Origin: a virus
Virus record (IMG/VR): IMGVR_UViG_3300009109_000183
Coordinates: 1 to 48,796 of that record
DNA length: 48,796 bases
Direction: 5' to 3' (one strand)
In this document: piece by piece, positions 15,380 through 23,697 of the stretch
How positions within the stretch are numbered: position 1 is the first letter of the stretch
Layout of the letters: the number at the start of each line of letters is the position of its first letter
Notes under the pieces: generated by a model
Seen by the model: only the letters and a program-made list of their open reading frames with translations
What the model was told of the DNA's origin: nothing
Databases searched by the model: none
Program-made: the position numbers and the translations under genes

Positions 15380-15751
15380 ATGAAAAAACTGTTACTAACT
15401 TTATTTTTTATATTATTTGCGTTTCCAGTATACGCATTAGAATTATTAATGGCACATAATCCTGCTTGTCATATTTGTGAAAGATTTATTAACGAAGTTG
15501 CAGTAGACTACAATGATTCTGATATAGCTAAAAAGCTACCATTGATAATTATTAGTGTATATGCACAACCCGAGTGGTTTAAACAAGCATATGCTGAAAA
15601 TAGAATTAAAAAAATTAGAGGAACACCTACGTTTATAATATGGAATGGTAGAAAAGAATTAGGTAGAATTGTAGGATATCAAAGTAAAGGAAGATTTTAC
15701 AGTAGACTTACAGAATTATTTCCTAAAGACTACTTTGAGGAGAAACAATGA
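15380..15751 (+). CDS. Secreted thioredoxin-fold oxidoreductase
   Basis: A 123-residue protein with a clear Sec signal peptide (MKKLLLTLFFILFAFPVYAL, cleavage near 19-20). The mature part has the redox motif CHIC (Cys30, Cys33) after 'AHNPA', and the cis-proline loop GTPT (Pro83) after a helix, as in thioredoxins and the SoxW/DsbE group. It should act in the periplasm, on disulfides of unknown partners. Its start directly follows the preceding stop, and it overlaps the next gene by 4 bases. A phage periplasmic thiol enzyme could help fold its own secreted products (e.g. the S8 protein) or alter the envelope; that is inference. Confidence 0.8.
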   Translation: MKKLLLTLFFILFAFPVYALELLMAHNPACHICERFINEVAVDYNDSDIAKKLPLIIISVYAQPEWFKQAYAENRIKKIRGTPTFIIWNGRKELGRIVGYQSKGRFYSRLTELFPKDYFEEKQ

Positions 15752-15996
15752 AAATAAATGAAATCATGGGTGAATGGGTAATAATGCCTCAGTCAATTAA
15801 ACCTATGGGTTTAATACGCAAAAAAGGTACTGGTCCAAATAATAGATTTGATTTTAAAAACAAATACAACAACAAAGCAAACGAAGTTGAAAAAGAAGAT
15901 GCCATGGGCGTCGGTACTATTACAAAACAAAACACTACAAAAGATGTTAAACCGGGCGAAACACAACGACAATTAAAAAAATTACACCTTAGATAA
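15748..15996 (+). CDS. Small unknown protein with tag-like N-terminus, 82 aa
   Basis: N-terminus MKINEIMGE resembles that of the gene at 16672 (MKINEVIMRE) and other genes in this block. The rest is charged and probably disordered (KNKYNNKANEVEKEDAMG). The C-terminus is basic (RQLKKLHLR). GGAG precedes the ATG, so the start is well supported. No family recognised; a minor virion or internal head protein is possible. Confidence 0.6.
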   Translation: MKINEIMGEWVIMPQSIKPMGLIRKKGTGPNNRFDFKNKYNNKANEVEKEDAMGVGTITKQNTTKDVKPGETQRQLKKLHLR

Positions 15997-16013
15997 TCCA
16001 AATAATTACACAT

Positions 16014-16700
16014 ATGCGATATATTTTATGCGTTAGTTTTAAATATAAACCTTATAAAAAAACTTGTAATGTCCAAATATTTTCAAATAATTGTATGTTA
16101 GATGACTTTGAATTACAAAACAAAAAAGTACATCTAAGATATATTGAATTAGACGAAAATGCAATTGGTAACGACTTAACTTTTAAAATTTATAACGATG
16201 ATAACAACTACTCAAATGGCTTCATGACAAAATGGGCCAAAATAAAAATACATAATGTTGTATTACTACCTAAAGCTCTGTTTAATGTAAACAAAATGAA
16301 ATTAATTAAAAATAGATTAAAATTAAAATGGCGTAGAATTATGGGAGAAGAAACGTGGCATCAAATTAATTGGCAAACCGATTCAAAAATATTTCCTCTA
16401 CCTGATAGGGAAAAATCACATAAATTACAAAAGTCACATAAATGGCAAATTTATTGGCCCGGTTGTAGATACCCTTATATTAAAAGCAAACTACATGATA
16501 AAGTATTTGAAAATTACTATAATAAATGGATTGGAGAATCTTGCCAAATTATAATGAAAGTAATTAAAAAACACAATTTGCTTATTTTTGTGCCTCCAGC
16601 TACAAAACGTTTAATAGGTTATTTTTCTATTGCTAGTCTATTAGGCATCACTCCATACATAAATATATATAATGAAAATAAACGAAGTCATAATGCGTGA
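16014..16700 (+). CDS. Unknown protein, 228 aa
   Basis: The N-terminal 100 residues look beta-rich (YILCVSFKYKPY, VHLRYIELDENAIGNDLTFK). The middle is rich in Trp and Lys (KLKWRRIMGEETWHQINW), followed by 'QIYWPGCRYPYIKSKL'. The C-terminus has a helix 'LIFVPPATKRLIGYFSIASL', too polar for a certain membrane span. No motif I can name. It has no targeting-like N-terminus, unlike its neighbours, and overlaps the next gene by 29 bases. Confidence 0.6.
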   Translation: MRYILCVSFKYKPYKKTCNVQIFSNNCMLDDFELQNKKVHLRYIELDENAIGNDLTFKIYNDDNNYSNGFMTKWAKIKIHNVVLLPKALFNVNKMKLIKNRLKLKWRRIMGEETWHQINWQTDSKIFPLPDREKSHKLQKSHKWQIYWPGCRYPYIKSKLHDKVFENYYNKWIGESCQIIMKVIKKHNLLIFVPPATKRLIGYFSIASLLGITPYINIYNENKRSHNA

Positions 16701-16953
16701 ATATGCAACTGCGGGCGCCACTTCGGCTGGCAATATAGCGGCAGTTGTAAGTCCACATATAGCTATAGGTAAAGACCGTGGCAATAAAGCATATACAGGT
16801 ACACCAGGACGTTCAGGTACTAAAGCACCAAGACTACCTAAAATAGTACAACCCAAAAATCCAGACGGTTCAGCCAAAGGTGCACAAACAGGCAAACTAG
16901 GAAAAGATGTTAGCTTGTTTGGTGGACCATTGGTTAAGAGGAGTTACCCATAA
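16672..16953 (+). CDS. Gly/Ala/Pro-rich basic protein with tag-like N-terminus, 93 aa
   Basis: N-terminus MKINEVIMRE, then 'ATAGATSAGNIAAVV' and a basic, proline- and glycine-rich body (TGTPGRSGTKAPRLPKI). Low complexity and positive charge suit DNA contact inside a capsid or disorder. The tag-like start matches the pattern at 15748, 16953 and 11121. The stop overlaps the next ATG (TAATG). Function unknown. Confidence 0.6.
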   Translation: MKINEVIMREYATAGATSAGNIAAVVSPHIAIGKDRGNKAYTGTPGRSGTKAPRLPKIVQPKNPDGSAKGAQTGKLGKDVSLFGGPLVKRSYP

Positions 16954-17360
16954 TGAGAGCACAAGAATTTACAGAAGGTGCAGATTTTTTAGGATACAAA
17001 TATAATGCTCCTACAAGAACATGGGAATTTCCAGATGGTTTTGAAACGCAAACTGGACATTTAAGTAATCATAGTGTAAGGGAAATTCTAGACGCATTAG
17101 GATTAGATTCAAATTTTGAGGACGCAGGTCCAATTGAAGTAGACAAATTTATAAACATATCTACTGCATGGTTAAAGAAAAATCTTGACAAACCATCAGC
17201 AGATGTTCCAACAACAGTTGATAAATCCGGAGGCGGAGCAACTATGATAAGTGGTGGCAGACCTGAGGGTTGGATAAACAAAATGGTTATGACATTTAAT
17301 AAAGAAGCAAGAAGAATTAAACAAGCACACCCAGATTTAACACACGTGGCATTTGCATAA
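16953..17360 (+). CDS. Unknown protein with capsid-targeting-like N-terminus, 135 aa
   Basis: N-terminus MRAQEFTEGA matches the tag pattern of its neighbours, with a possible cleavage after FTE. Two predicted folded parts follow: 'FLGYKYNAPTRTWEFPDG' and 'INKMVMTFNKEARRIKQAHP'. Between them is a Gly/Ser linker (DKSGGGATMISGG). Overlaps the following start as TAATG. Not recognised. Confidence 0.6.
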   Translation: MRAQEFTEGADFLGYKYNAPTRTWEFPDGFETQTGHLSNHSVREILDALGLDSNFEDAGPIEVDKFINISTAWLKKNLDKPSADVPTTVDKSGGGATMISGGRPEGWINKMVMTFNKEARRIKQAHPDLTHVAFA

Positions 17361-19303
17361 TGAGATTAAAAGAAATTAACAAACCTATAAAAGAATATCG
17401 AAACGTAGTTATTCCAAAAGATGAGGCACATTATAGAGAACTGATGAAACATCTCCAAGACATGGAATTAGATCCTGTGAATAGACGTGATGAAAAACTT
17501 ATGGCAGAAATACGAAGAAGAAGAATGGAACTAAGAAACTGGGCAGAAAAAAATATAAAAAGAGAATCACAACCTGATGTAGGTGCCGAAAGAGCAGATG
17601 CGGCTAGAGGTATGTGGGCATCAAGTAAAGAAATACAATCAAGATTTAAAACTTGGCAAGACTTTATGAATTCAGAAGATTTTGATGAATGGTTAGATGA
17701 CAAGTTTAGAGAAGACATGATTCCAAATAATATGCCGGGTAATATTGGTGACTATGCTCATGAAAAATCTACAGGTAAACTTGTAAGAATAGTTGACTAT
17801 ACAGATGACGATGAAGGCATTTACACAATATCTTACGGTGAGGGTCAAGGCGAAACAGATGTGACTGCAGGAGATTTAGAATTTATAGATCCAACTGTAC
17901 ATCAAGACTTAGATGACAAAATATTAGACAAAGAAGTTGATGAAGGCTTTATAGGAAAGAAACCAGAATACACTGATTTTTTACAAAACAAATTAGAAAA
18001 AGCTATGCAAGAATACGATACCCCAGAAAAAAAAGCACAACGTGATGCGTTGATGAAACAATATCTTGCTAAAGGTGGTTCAGTTGAAAAAATACCAGCT
18101 GGTCAAAAAGCATTTGTTGGTAAAAAGTTAAAACCAGCATATAGAAAAGATAACGGAACACCTATTACAAGTCCAGGAAGTGATGAATCAGTAAAAGAAT
18201 TAGATGACAAAGAAAGAACTATCTCTACTATCAAACACAGTTCTGATAAGGATGTTGCGTTTTTTGACAAGATGATGAAACGATATGGACCTAAACTGAT
18301 GGAACTGATAATCGATTATAGTCATATCAACAATGATCAAAAAAAGGCAGAAAAATTAAAAAAATGGGGTAGGGAGGATGATGTATACTTGTCAGACTAC
18401 TACAATCAACTGTTTCATGTAGACGAAGACCTTATTAGTATGCTCATGTCAGCGGCAGATAACAATCCTAAATTAATAGATTTCTTCTATGACAAAGTGG
18501 AACAGGCCAAAAAGGCAGGACAGTTTGCAAAAACTTCAAGGTTACCAGATCCTGACCAGACAGAAGAATCAGCAGTACAAGAAGACGCACCATTTGATGG
18601 AAAAGGTATATTACAAAGAGCAGTTTTTAATAAATGGATATCAGCAGAAGAATGGTATCATTTAAAAGATGAATGGCAAGATGCGGCTCGAGAATTAGAA
18701 CAAAGATATAGTGATTGGCCAGACGGAGAAGGGTTTGGATCATCGGATCATAATTTTGCAATTAGAGATTTAATGAGTATAGTAGGATACGAATTTGATG
18801 ACCAAGACACTAGTGGTAAATTTGTTGTAACTAAAATGCCAGAGAAATTAGAAAAATTAGGTATAACAAACGTAAGAATGAAAGGCGAACCTGTTGCAAC
18901 AGAGGCAGAGCAAAATGAAGATACAGAAGCAACTTTATTAGGTAAAGCTGAAGCTTCTTTAATGCACGGATTAGAAATGGCCCAGGCTGTACTTAAAAAA
19001 AATTATGGCATGGCAGAAGTTCAGGCTAAAGTTATTTCAGAAAATTGGCCACCTTTAATTGATAAAATTAAAAATGTATACAAAACAACCGAACAAAATC
19101 AAGATGGTTTACAACCAGTTGATTTAAAAAGATTAGGTCAAACAGAACCTAAAATATATGTTCATAAAGATGGCAAAACAATATTAATACCAAAAAGAAA
19201 ACACAACGAGTATCTTGCGAAAGGATGGAAAAAATCGGCATTAAGGGCTGAGACTTCATACGAGTCAAAACTTGCCGAAATGTTAAAACAACGTCTTAAA
19301 TAA
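17360..19303 (+). CDS. Large acidic helical protein, 647 aa, probable virion or internal protein
   Basis: N-terminus MRLKEINKPIKE resembles the neighbouring tags (Ile-Lys-Glu near residue 12). Charged helices follow (EIRRRRMELRNWAEKNI), then a small beta domain ('GKLVRIVDYTDDDEGIYTI'), a YLAKGGSVEKIPAG motif shared with the 56-residue protein at 13782, and a helical middle ('VAFFDKMMKRYGPKLMELI'). Near the C-terminus, 'IYVHKDGKTILIPKRKHNEY' looks like a beta hairpin. Acidic overall, no signal peptide. Possibly several modules on one chain, as in large T4 internal proteins such as Alt, but no catalytic motif is seen. Confidence 0.6.
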   Translation: MRLKEINKPIKEYRNVVIPKDEAHYRELMKHLQDMELDPVNRRDEKLMAEIRRRRMELRNWAEKNIKRESQPDVGAERADAARGMWASSKEIQSRFKTWQDFMNSEDFDEWLDDKFREDMIPNNMPGNIGDYAHEKSTGKLVRIVDYTDDDEGIYTISYGEGQGETDVTAGDLEFIDPTVHQDLDDKILDKEVDEGFIGKKPEYTDFLQNKLEKAMQEYDTPEKKAQRDALMKQYLAKGGSVEKIPAGQKAFVGKKLKPAYRKDNGTPITSPGSDESVKELDDKERTISTIKHSSDKDVAFFDKMMKRYGPKLMELIIDYSHINNDQKKAEKLKKWGREDDVYLSDYYNQLFHVDEDLISMLMSAADNNPKLIDFFYDKVEQAKKAGQFAKTSRLPDPDQTEESAVQEDAPFDGKGILQRAVFNKWISAEEWYHLKDEWQDAARELEQRYSDWPDGEGFGSSDHNFAIRDLMSIVGYEFDDQDTSGKFVVTKMPEKLEKLGITNVRMKGEPVATEAEQNEDTEATLLGKAEASLMHGLEMAQAVLKKNYGMAEVQAKVISENWPPLIDKIKNVYKTTEQNQDGLQPVDLKRLGQTEPKIYVHKDGKTILIPKRKHNEYLAKGWKKSALRAETSYESKLAEMLKQRLK

Positions 19304-19315
19304 TCACGAATCTAT

Positions 19316-19323
19316 TATAAATA
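19316..19323 (+). promoter_or_regulatory. T4-like late promoter octamer (perfect TATAAATA)
   Basis: Identical to the T4 late consensus TATAAATA. It lies 6 bases before the ATG at 19330, which has no Shine-Dalgarno, so a leaderless mRNA is predicted. Confidence 0.7.
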
Positions 19324-19329
19324 TTCAAT

Positions 19330-20163
19330 ATGGCACGTAAAAAACCTTACACAGATAATTTTGCAGACTTGGTTGCTCGTTTGAACGCAATGAGCAATAT
19401 GACTCCTGAACAAGAACGAAAATCTTTGTTGGAATCCGCTAGTGCTGAACCAAGACTATTAGATGAAAAAGATGTTAGCCTAGCAGATATTGCCAAATTA
19501 GCTGGAATTAAAGAATACGTTGATCCAGTAAAAGTTTCTAAAAAAGCAAAAAAATTAGTTGAGGAAATTACCAAACCAGAACCAACATCTAGTATTACTA
19601 AAGCAATAAAAGAATCCGATGCTGATGATTCAATATCAGCAGGTATTAAAAAAGCAGTAACAGAAGAAACTAAAAGATTAGACAAAATTACAGAGCTTGA
19701 ATCACAATTGGCAGAATTAAAAGCACAAGAAAAAGAAGATGCAACTTTAGATGATAAAACATTTAGAGAAAGATTTGTTTCAGAAATAACTGAGTACGTA
19801 AAAAAAGCCGAAGGAACTGAATTAGCAGAACTTTACAATAAGTTTTCAATGAATGAAGTAGAGTTACAAGAAAAAAACTTCTTAATTAAAACACCAGAAA
19901 CAAAAGAAGTTATTGCTGATGCAGAGGCAAAAGAAGCAGAAGCTAACGCAGAAGTTGTACAAGAAAAAGAACCTAAAGCAGAAGAACCAGCAATCGAAGA
20001 ACCAGCAATCGAAGAACCAGCAATCGAAGAACCAGCAATCGAAGAACCAGCTGTGGAAATGGATGCTGTTCAACCAGAAGTAGAAATTCCAACAAAAGAC
20101 AAATTTACAAACGACTTGGATCCTGCACCAAAGGCTCCAAAAACTGAATCTACGAAAAAATAA
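19330..20163 (+). CDS. Acidic coiled-coil protein with EEPAI repeats, 277 aa
   Basis: Rich in Glu, Lys and Ala. 'KRLDKITELESQLAELKAQE' is a clear coiled-coil stretch (about 117-136). Residues about 218-238 contain four perfect EEPAI pentads and a variant fifth. No Cys, no catalytic motif. The combination of late octamer, coiled coil and acidic disorder suits a scaffold, head-core or tail-length type of protein, but none is shown. The C-terminus is Pro/Lys-rich (APKAPKTESTKK). Confidence 0.6.
   Translation: MARKKPYTDNFADLVARLNAMSNMTPEQERKSLLESASAEPRLLDEKDVSLADIAKLAGIKEYVDPVKVSKKAKKLVEEITKPEPTSSITKAIKESDADDSISAGIKKAVTEETKRLDKITELESQLAELKAQEKEDATLDDKTFRERFVSEITEYVKKAEGTELAELYNKFSMNEVELQEKNFLIKTPETKEVIADAEAKEAEANAEVVQEKEPKAEEPAIEEPAIEEPAIEEPAIEEPAVEMDAVQPEVEIPTKDKFTNDLDPAPKAPKTESTKK
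19981..20050 (+). repeat. Tandem 15-bp repeat, 4 perfect copies plus partial fifth
   Basis: GAAGAACCAGCAATC is repeated exactly at 19981, 19996, 20011 and 20026, then diverges after GAAGAACCAGC at 20041. It encodes EEPAI pentads within the coiled-coil protein. Identical codons in each copy suggest recent slippage expansion rather than an old protein repeat. Confidence 0.9.
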
Positions 20164-20168
20164 TTTCC

Positions 20169-20176
20169 AATAAATA
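20169..20176 (+). promoter_or_regulatory. T4-like late promoter octamer (AATAAATA)
   Basis: Lies 6 bases before the ATG at 20183; no Shine-Dalgarno. Same geometry as the box at 19316. Confidence 0.6.
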
Positions 20177-20182
20177 CCTAGT

Positions 20183-20428
20183 ATGTCTGAACTAGAACAA
20201 CATTTACCTTACAACTATAAACAATATCTCGATGATGTTACCAAAATGCGTCAAAGAGGACATATTGCTACAGGTGAACAAACAGCACATCCACAATCAG
20301 CAGGTTCTAGAGGATTAGCAAAGGCTGAAGATTTTATAAATTCTCCAAATCAAATAATGAAGGATAACGACATTACTGAAGTAAATCCTGAATTAGCACG
20401 TATCAAAAAATTATCTGGTTTAATCTAA
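20183..20428 (+). CDS. Unknown small protein, 81 aa
   Basis: Polar N-terminus (MSELEQHLPYNYKQYLDDV), a Gly/Ser stretch (HPQSAGSRGLAKAED) and a C-terminal 'ELARIKKLSGLI' helix. A similar short 'IAKLAGI' helix occurs in the preceding protein, and such terminal motifs recur in marine phage proteins in my recollection; they may be docking sites. Late-type promoter. Function unknown. Confidence 0.55.
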   Translation: MSELEQHLPYNYKQYLDDVTKMRQRGHIATGEQTAHPQSAGSRGLAKAEDFINSPNQIMKDNDITEVNPELARIKKLSGLI

Positions 20429-20438
20429 AAAAAACCAT

Positions 20439-20467
20439 TTGCTCTACTCTTAAAACTGTTATATACT
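20439..20467 (+). promoter_or_regulatory. Sigma70-like promoter of dsbA and downstream replication genes
   Basis: TTGCTC (20439-20444), 17-base spacer, TATACT (20462-20467). The predicted start near 20474 gives a leader of about 17 bases containing AAAGGAAA before the ATG at 20491. The -35 is a weak match. Confidence 0.4.
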
Positions 20468-20490
20468 ACTATTAACAACAAAGGAAATAT

Positions 20491-20748
20491 ATGGCAGTAA
20501 GAAACTTTAACGACGGCGAAAAACAAAAGCTAATCCAAATCATTTCTCAAGGATCACAAGTCCTAGGAGAAGTAGACGATCTTAAATCAGGATTAAGAGA
20601 TACAGTTAAATCAATAGCAGAGGAACTAGAATTAAAACCCGCATTGATTAACAAAGCGATTTCAATTGCTCATAAAGGAAATTATCAGAACTTGTCAGAT
20701 GATATGGACACTTTAGATTCCATATTAACGGCGGCAGGTAAGATATAG
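20491..20748 (+). CDS. dsbA: DsbA-type double-stranded DNA-binding protein
   Basis: An 85-residue protein. Central segment 'LRDTVKSIAEELELKPALIN' followed by 'KAISIAHKGN' matches the conserved core of T4 DsbA (in T4 'IRIRAKDELGVDGKMFNRL' then 'LALYHKDN'). T4 DsbA binds dsDNA near late promoters and modulates late transcription. It is directly upstream of the polymerase region, as in related marine T4-like phages from memory. Given the many late-type octamers here, a late-transcription role fits. Similarity is modest but position and length agree. Confidence 0.7.
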   Translation: MAVRNFNDGEKQKLIQIISQGSQVLGEVDDLKSGLRDTVKSIAEELELKPALINKAISIAHKGNYQNLSDDMDTLDSILTAAGKI

Positions 20749-21029
20749 TGTATCGTTTACTCAAAGAATTTTGGGTAAACAGTTATAAAACGGACCAAGT
20801 TGCTTTTTGGAATGAGCTGTTATCTGTAATTGTAACAATTATGGGTTCCTGTATTTTAACATTTACCTCACCACACCCAACAATGCATTATGTATTTCCA
20901 TTGTACTTGCTAGGCTCTAGTACTTTGTGTTATGCTAGTTGGAGAAGAAGAAGCATTTGGATTGTAACTTTATCCGGATGGTTTACATTAATGAATATAA
21001 TAGGAAATTATAGAGTATTTTTACTATGA
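20748..21029 (+). CDS. Small membrane protein, three helices, 93 aa
   Basis: The GTG start shares its G with the previous TAG stop. There are three hydrophobic segments: about 22-40 (LLSVIVTIMGSCILTFTS), 46-62 (YVFPLYLLGSSTLCYAS) and 69-90 (IWIVTLSGWFTLMNIIGNY). It overlaps the polymerase start by 4 bases. Small three-helix proteins sit beside gp43 in other marine T4-like phages in my recollection; no function is known to me. Confidence 0.6.
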   Translation: MYRLLKEFWVNSYKTDQVAFWNELLSVIVTIMGSCILTFTSPHPTMHYVFPLYLLGSSTLCYASWRRRSIWIVTLSGWFTLMNIIGNYRVFLL

Positions 21030-23689
21030 GTTACATAGACGCTTTATATAAAAAAGATGAAGACAAAGTATATGTAGTTGAAAGAAACTCTAAAGGTAAA
21101 AGAATTTTTGTAGACTATGATGCTAGATATGTATTCTATTATCCAGACTCTAGAGGTAAGCATAGATCTATGACTGGACTATCATTACAAAAAGTACAAT
21201 GTAGAACTTCAAAAGAATTCATTAAAGAGCAACGGATAAGATCCAATAAAACTCTTTATGAACAAGATATCAATCCAGTGTTTAGATGTTTGGAAGAAAA
21301 TTATCTAGGCAAGGAAACTCCTAAACTGAACACTATGTTTTTTGATATCGAGGTGGATTTTGATCCTGAAAAGGGTTATGCCACAACTGACGATCCGTTT
21401 ATGCCCATTACTGCCATTAGTTGTTATATGAGCTGGACGGATCAGTTAGTTACTTTTGCACTAGTACCTAAAACACTATCTACACAAGATGCTAAAATGC
21501 AAACAGAACGATTCTCTAACTGTATGTTATTTCAAAAAGAAAAAGATATGTTAGATGCATTTCTTACACTAGTTGAAGAAGCAGATGTTATATCAGGTTG
21601 GAACTCTGAAGGATATGATATTCCATACACAGTAGGTAGAATACAAAAAGTATTAAGTTCCGATGATACAAGACGTTTATGTTTTTGGGGTGAGAAGCCC
21701 AAGAAAAGAACATTTGAAAAATATGGTAGAGAACAATTAAGTTATGATTTAGTTGGACGAGTACACTTAGACTTATTAGAATTATATAGAAAATACACAT
21801 ATGAGGAAAGACATTCATTTAGATTAGATGCAATTGGTGAACACGAACTAGGTGAGAAAAAAACTGTTTACGAAGGATCATTAGATTCACTTTATAAAAA
21901 TGACTTCGGATTGTTTATAGAATACAACAGACAAGACTGTAATCTACTTGCTAAACTAGAAAAAAAATTAAAATTTATTGAACTTGCCAACGAAATTGCA
22001 CACCAAAATACTGTGTTGCTACAAACAACAATGGGTGCAGTTGCAGTAACTGAACAAGCAATAGTTAATGAAGCACATAGACGTGGCATGATTGTTCAAG
22101 GTAGACGTTATAGAAAAGAAGGAGAAGAAGTACAAACGGCGGCAGGTGCTTATGTGGCAACTCCAAAAAAAGGAATGCATAATTGGATAGGATCAATGGA
22201 TATTAATTCACTATATCCTTCAGTTATTAGAGCATTGAATATGGGACCTGAAACTATTGTGGGACAAATAAGACCTGTAATAACATCAGCAGAAATAAAC
22301 AGAGCTAAATTTCAAAAAAAATCATTTGCGGCGGCTTGGGAAGGACAATTTGGTAGTTGGGAATATCAAGCAGTAATGAAACAAGATAAAGGTACTGAAC
22401 TTATTGTAGATTGGGCTGATGATACATCTGTAAGAATGTCAGCGGCACAATTATATGATATTATATTTGATGGCAAAAACAAATGGATGTTAAGTGCTAA
22501 TGGTACAATATTTACATATGAGTTTGAAGCAATTATTCCAGGCTTATTAAAACGTTGGTATACTGAAAGACAAGAAATGCAACGTAAAATGGATGCTTGT
22601 GGTGAAAACGAAATTGAAAGATCATTTTGGGATAAAAGACAACTTGTTAAAAAAATTAATTTAAACAGTTTATATGGAGCACTTTTAAATCCAGGTTGTA
22701 GATTTTTTGACATAAGAATTGGACAATCAGTAACATTAACAGGTCGATGCATTACAAAACATATGGCGGCAAAAGTAAATGACATTGTTGCGGGCAAATA
22801 TGATCATTCTGGCCAATCTATAATATATGGAGATACAGATTCAGTTTATTTTACTGCACATAAAACTTTAAAAAATGATATTGACGCAGGCAAAATTACT
22901 TGGAATAAAGATTCAGTAATTGCTTTATATGATAAAATTGCAGAGGAAATGAATACAACATTTACAGGTTATATGACTAAAGCATTTCATTGCCCAAATA
23001 CTCGTGGCTCTATTATTAAAGCAGGTAGAGAACTTGTAGCAATTAAAGGTTTGTTTATTACAAAGAAAAGATATGCAGTACTGTATTATGATAGAGAAGG
23101 TGAACGTGTAGATAATGCAGGTAGAGAGGGCAAAGTGAAAGCTATGGGATTAGATTTAAAAAGATCAGATACTCCTGTATTTGTTCAAGATTTTTTAAGT
23201 GAAATACTGTATATGGTATTAACAGGTAAAACTGAAGAGCAAGTATTAGAAGCAATTACAAATTTTAGAGCAGAATTTAAAGCAAAACCAGGTTGGCAAA
23301 AAGGATCTCCTAAACGAGCAAATAACGTAACCAAGTATACTGAATTAGAAAAGAAACAAGGCAAAGCAAATATGCCAGGACACATACGAGCAAGTATGAA
23401 TTGGAATAATTGCAAACAAATGTATAATGACAAATACTCATTGCCAATTACAGATGGTGCAAAAGTAATTGTATGTAAACTTAAAAACAATCCATTAGGA
23501 TATACATCTGTTGCATACCCTACAGATGAATTACGTATTCCACAATGGTTCCAAGAATTGCCATTTGATAACGAAGCAATGGAACAAACTATACTAGATG
23601 GCAAACTAGATAATTTAATTGGTGTATTAGACTGGGATATACAAAGCACTGAAACCAGTAATACATTCAACAAACTTTTTGAAATCTAA
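21026..23689 (+). CDS. 43: Family B DNA polymerase (T4 gp43-like)
   Basis: An 887-residue replicative polymerase, close to T4 gp43 (898). The 3'-5' exonuclease domain is intact: FFDIEVDF (Asp107, Glu109), 'GWNSEGYDIPY' (Exo II) and 'YNRQDCNLL' (Exo III). Polymerase motifs: A, MDINSLYPS with Asp392; B, KKINLNSLYGA; C, YGDTDSV with Asp603 and Asp605. The C-terminus should bind the sliding clamp, whose probable gene is at 24523. No intein or split is seen. The start is fixed by the 4-base overlap with the membrane protein gene. Confidence 0.97.
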   Translation: MSYIDALYKKDEDKVYVVERNSKGKRIFVDYDARYVFYYPDSRGKHRSMTGLSLQKVQCRTSKEFIKEQRIRSNKTLYEQDINPVFRCLEENYLGKETPKLNTMFFDIEVDFDPEKGYATTDDPFMPITAISCYMSWTDQLVTFALVPKTLSTQDAKMQTERFSNCMLFQKEKDMLDAFLTLVEEADVISGWNSEGYDIPYTVGRIQKVLSSDDTRRLCFWGEKPKKRTFEKYGREQLSYDLVGRVHLDLLELYRKYTYEERHSFRLDAIGEHELGEKKTVYEGSLDSLYKNDFGLFIEYNRQDCNLLAKLEKKLKFIELANEIAHQNTVLLQTTMGAVAVTEQAIVNEAHRRGMIVQGRRYRKEGEEVQTAAGAYVATPKKGMHNWIGSMDINSLYPSVIRALNMGPETIVGQIRPVITSAEINRAKFQKKSFAAAWEGQFGSWEYQAVMKQDKGTELIVDWADDTSVRMSAAQLYDIIFDGKNKWMLSANGTIFTYEFEAIIPGLLKRWYTERQEMQRKMDACGENEIERSFWDKRQLVKKINLNSLYGALLNPGCRFFDIRIGQSVTLTGRCITKHMAAKVNDIVAGKYDHSGQSIIYGDTDSVYFTAHKTLKNDIDAGKITWNKDSVIALYDKIAEEMNTTFTGYMTKAFHCPNTRGSIIKAGRELVAIKGLFITKKRYAVLYYDREGERVDNAGREGKVKAMGLDLKRSDTPVFVQDFLSEILYMVLTGKTEEQVLEAITNFRAEFKAKPGWQKGSPKRANNVTKYTELEKKQGKANMPGHIRASMNWNNCKQMYNDKYSLPITDGAKVIVCKLKNNPLGYTSVAYPTDELRIPQWFQELPFDNEAMEQTILDGKLDNLIGVLDWDIQSTETSNTFNKLFEI

Positions 23690-23692
23690 ATA
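23685..23692 (+). promoter_or_regulatory. T4-like late promoter octamer (TCTAAATA)
   Basis: TCTAAATA contains the gp43 stop codon and ends 5 bases before the ATG at 23698; no Shine-Dalgarno. The CTAAATA form has been described for marine T4-like phages. Confidence 0.5.
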
Positions 23693-23697
23693 ACTGT

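Noticed and set aside
19981-20050. Possible CRISPR-like array
   Set aside because: Units are contiguous 15-mers without spacers and are in frame in a protein gene.
19882-20073. Antisense frame encoding a repeated FDCWF peptide
   Set aside because: It is the reverse complement of the EEPAI tandem repeat on the coding strand.
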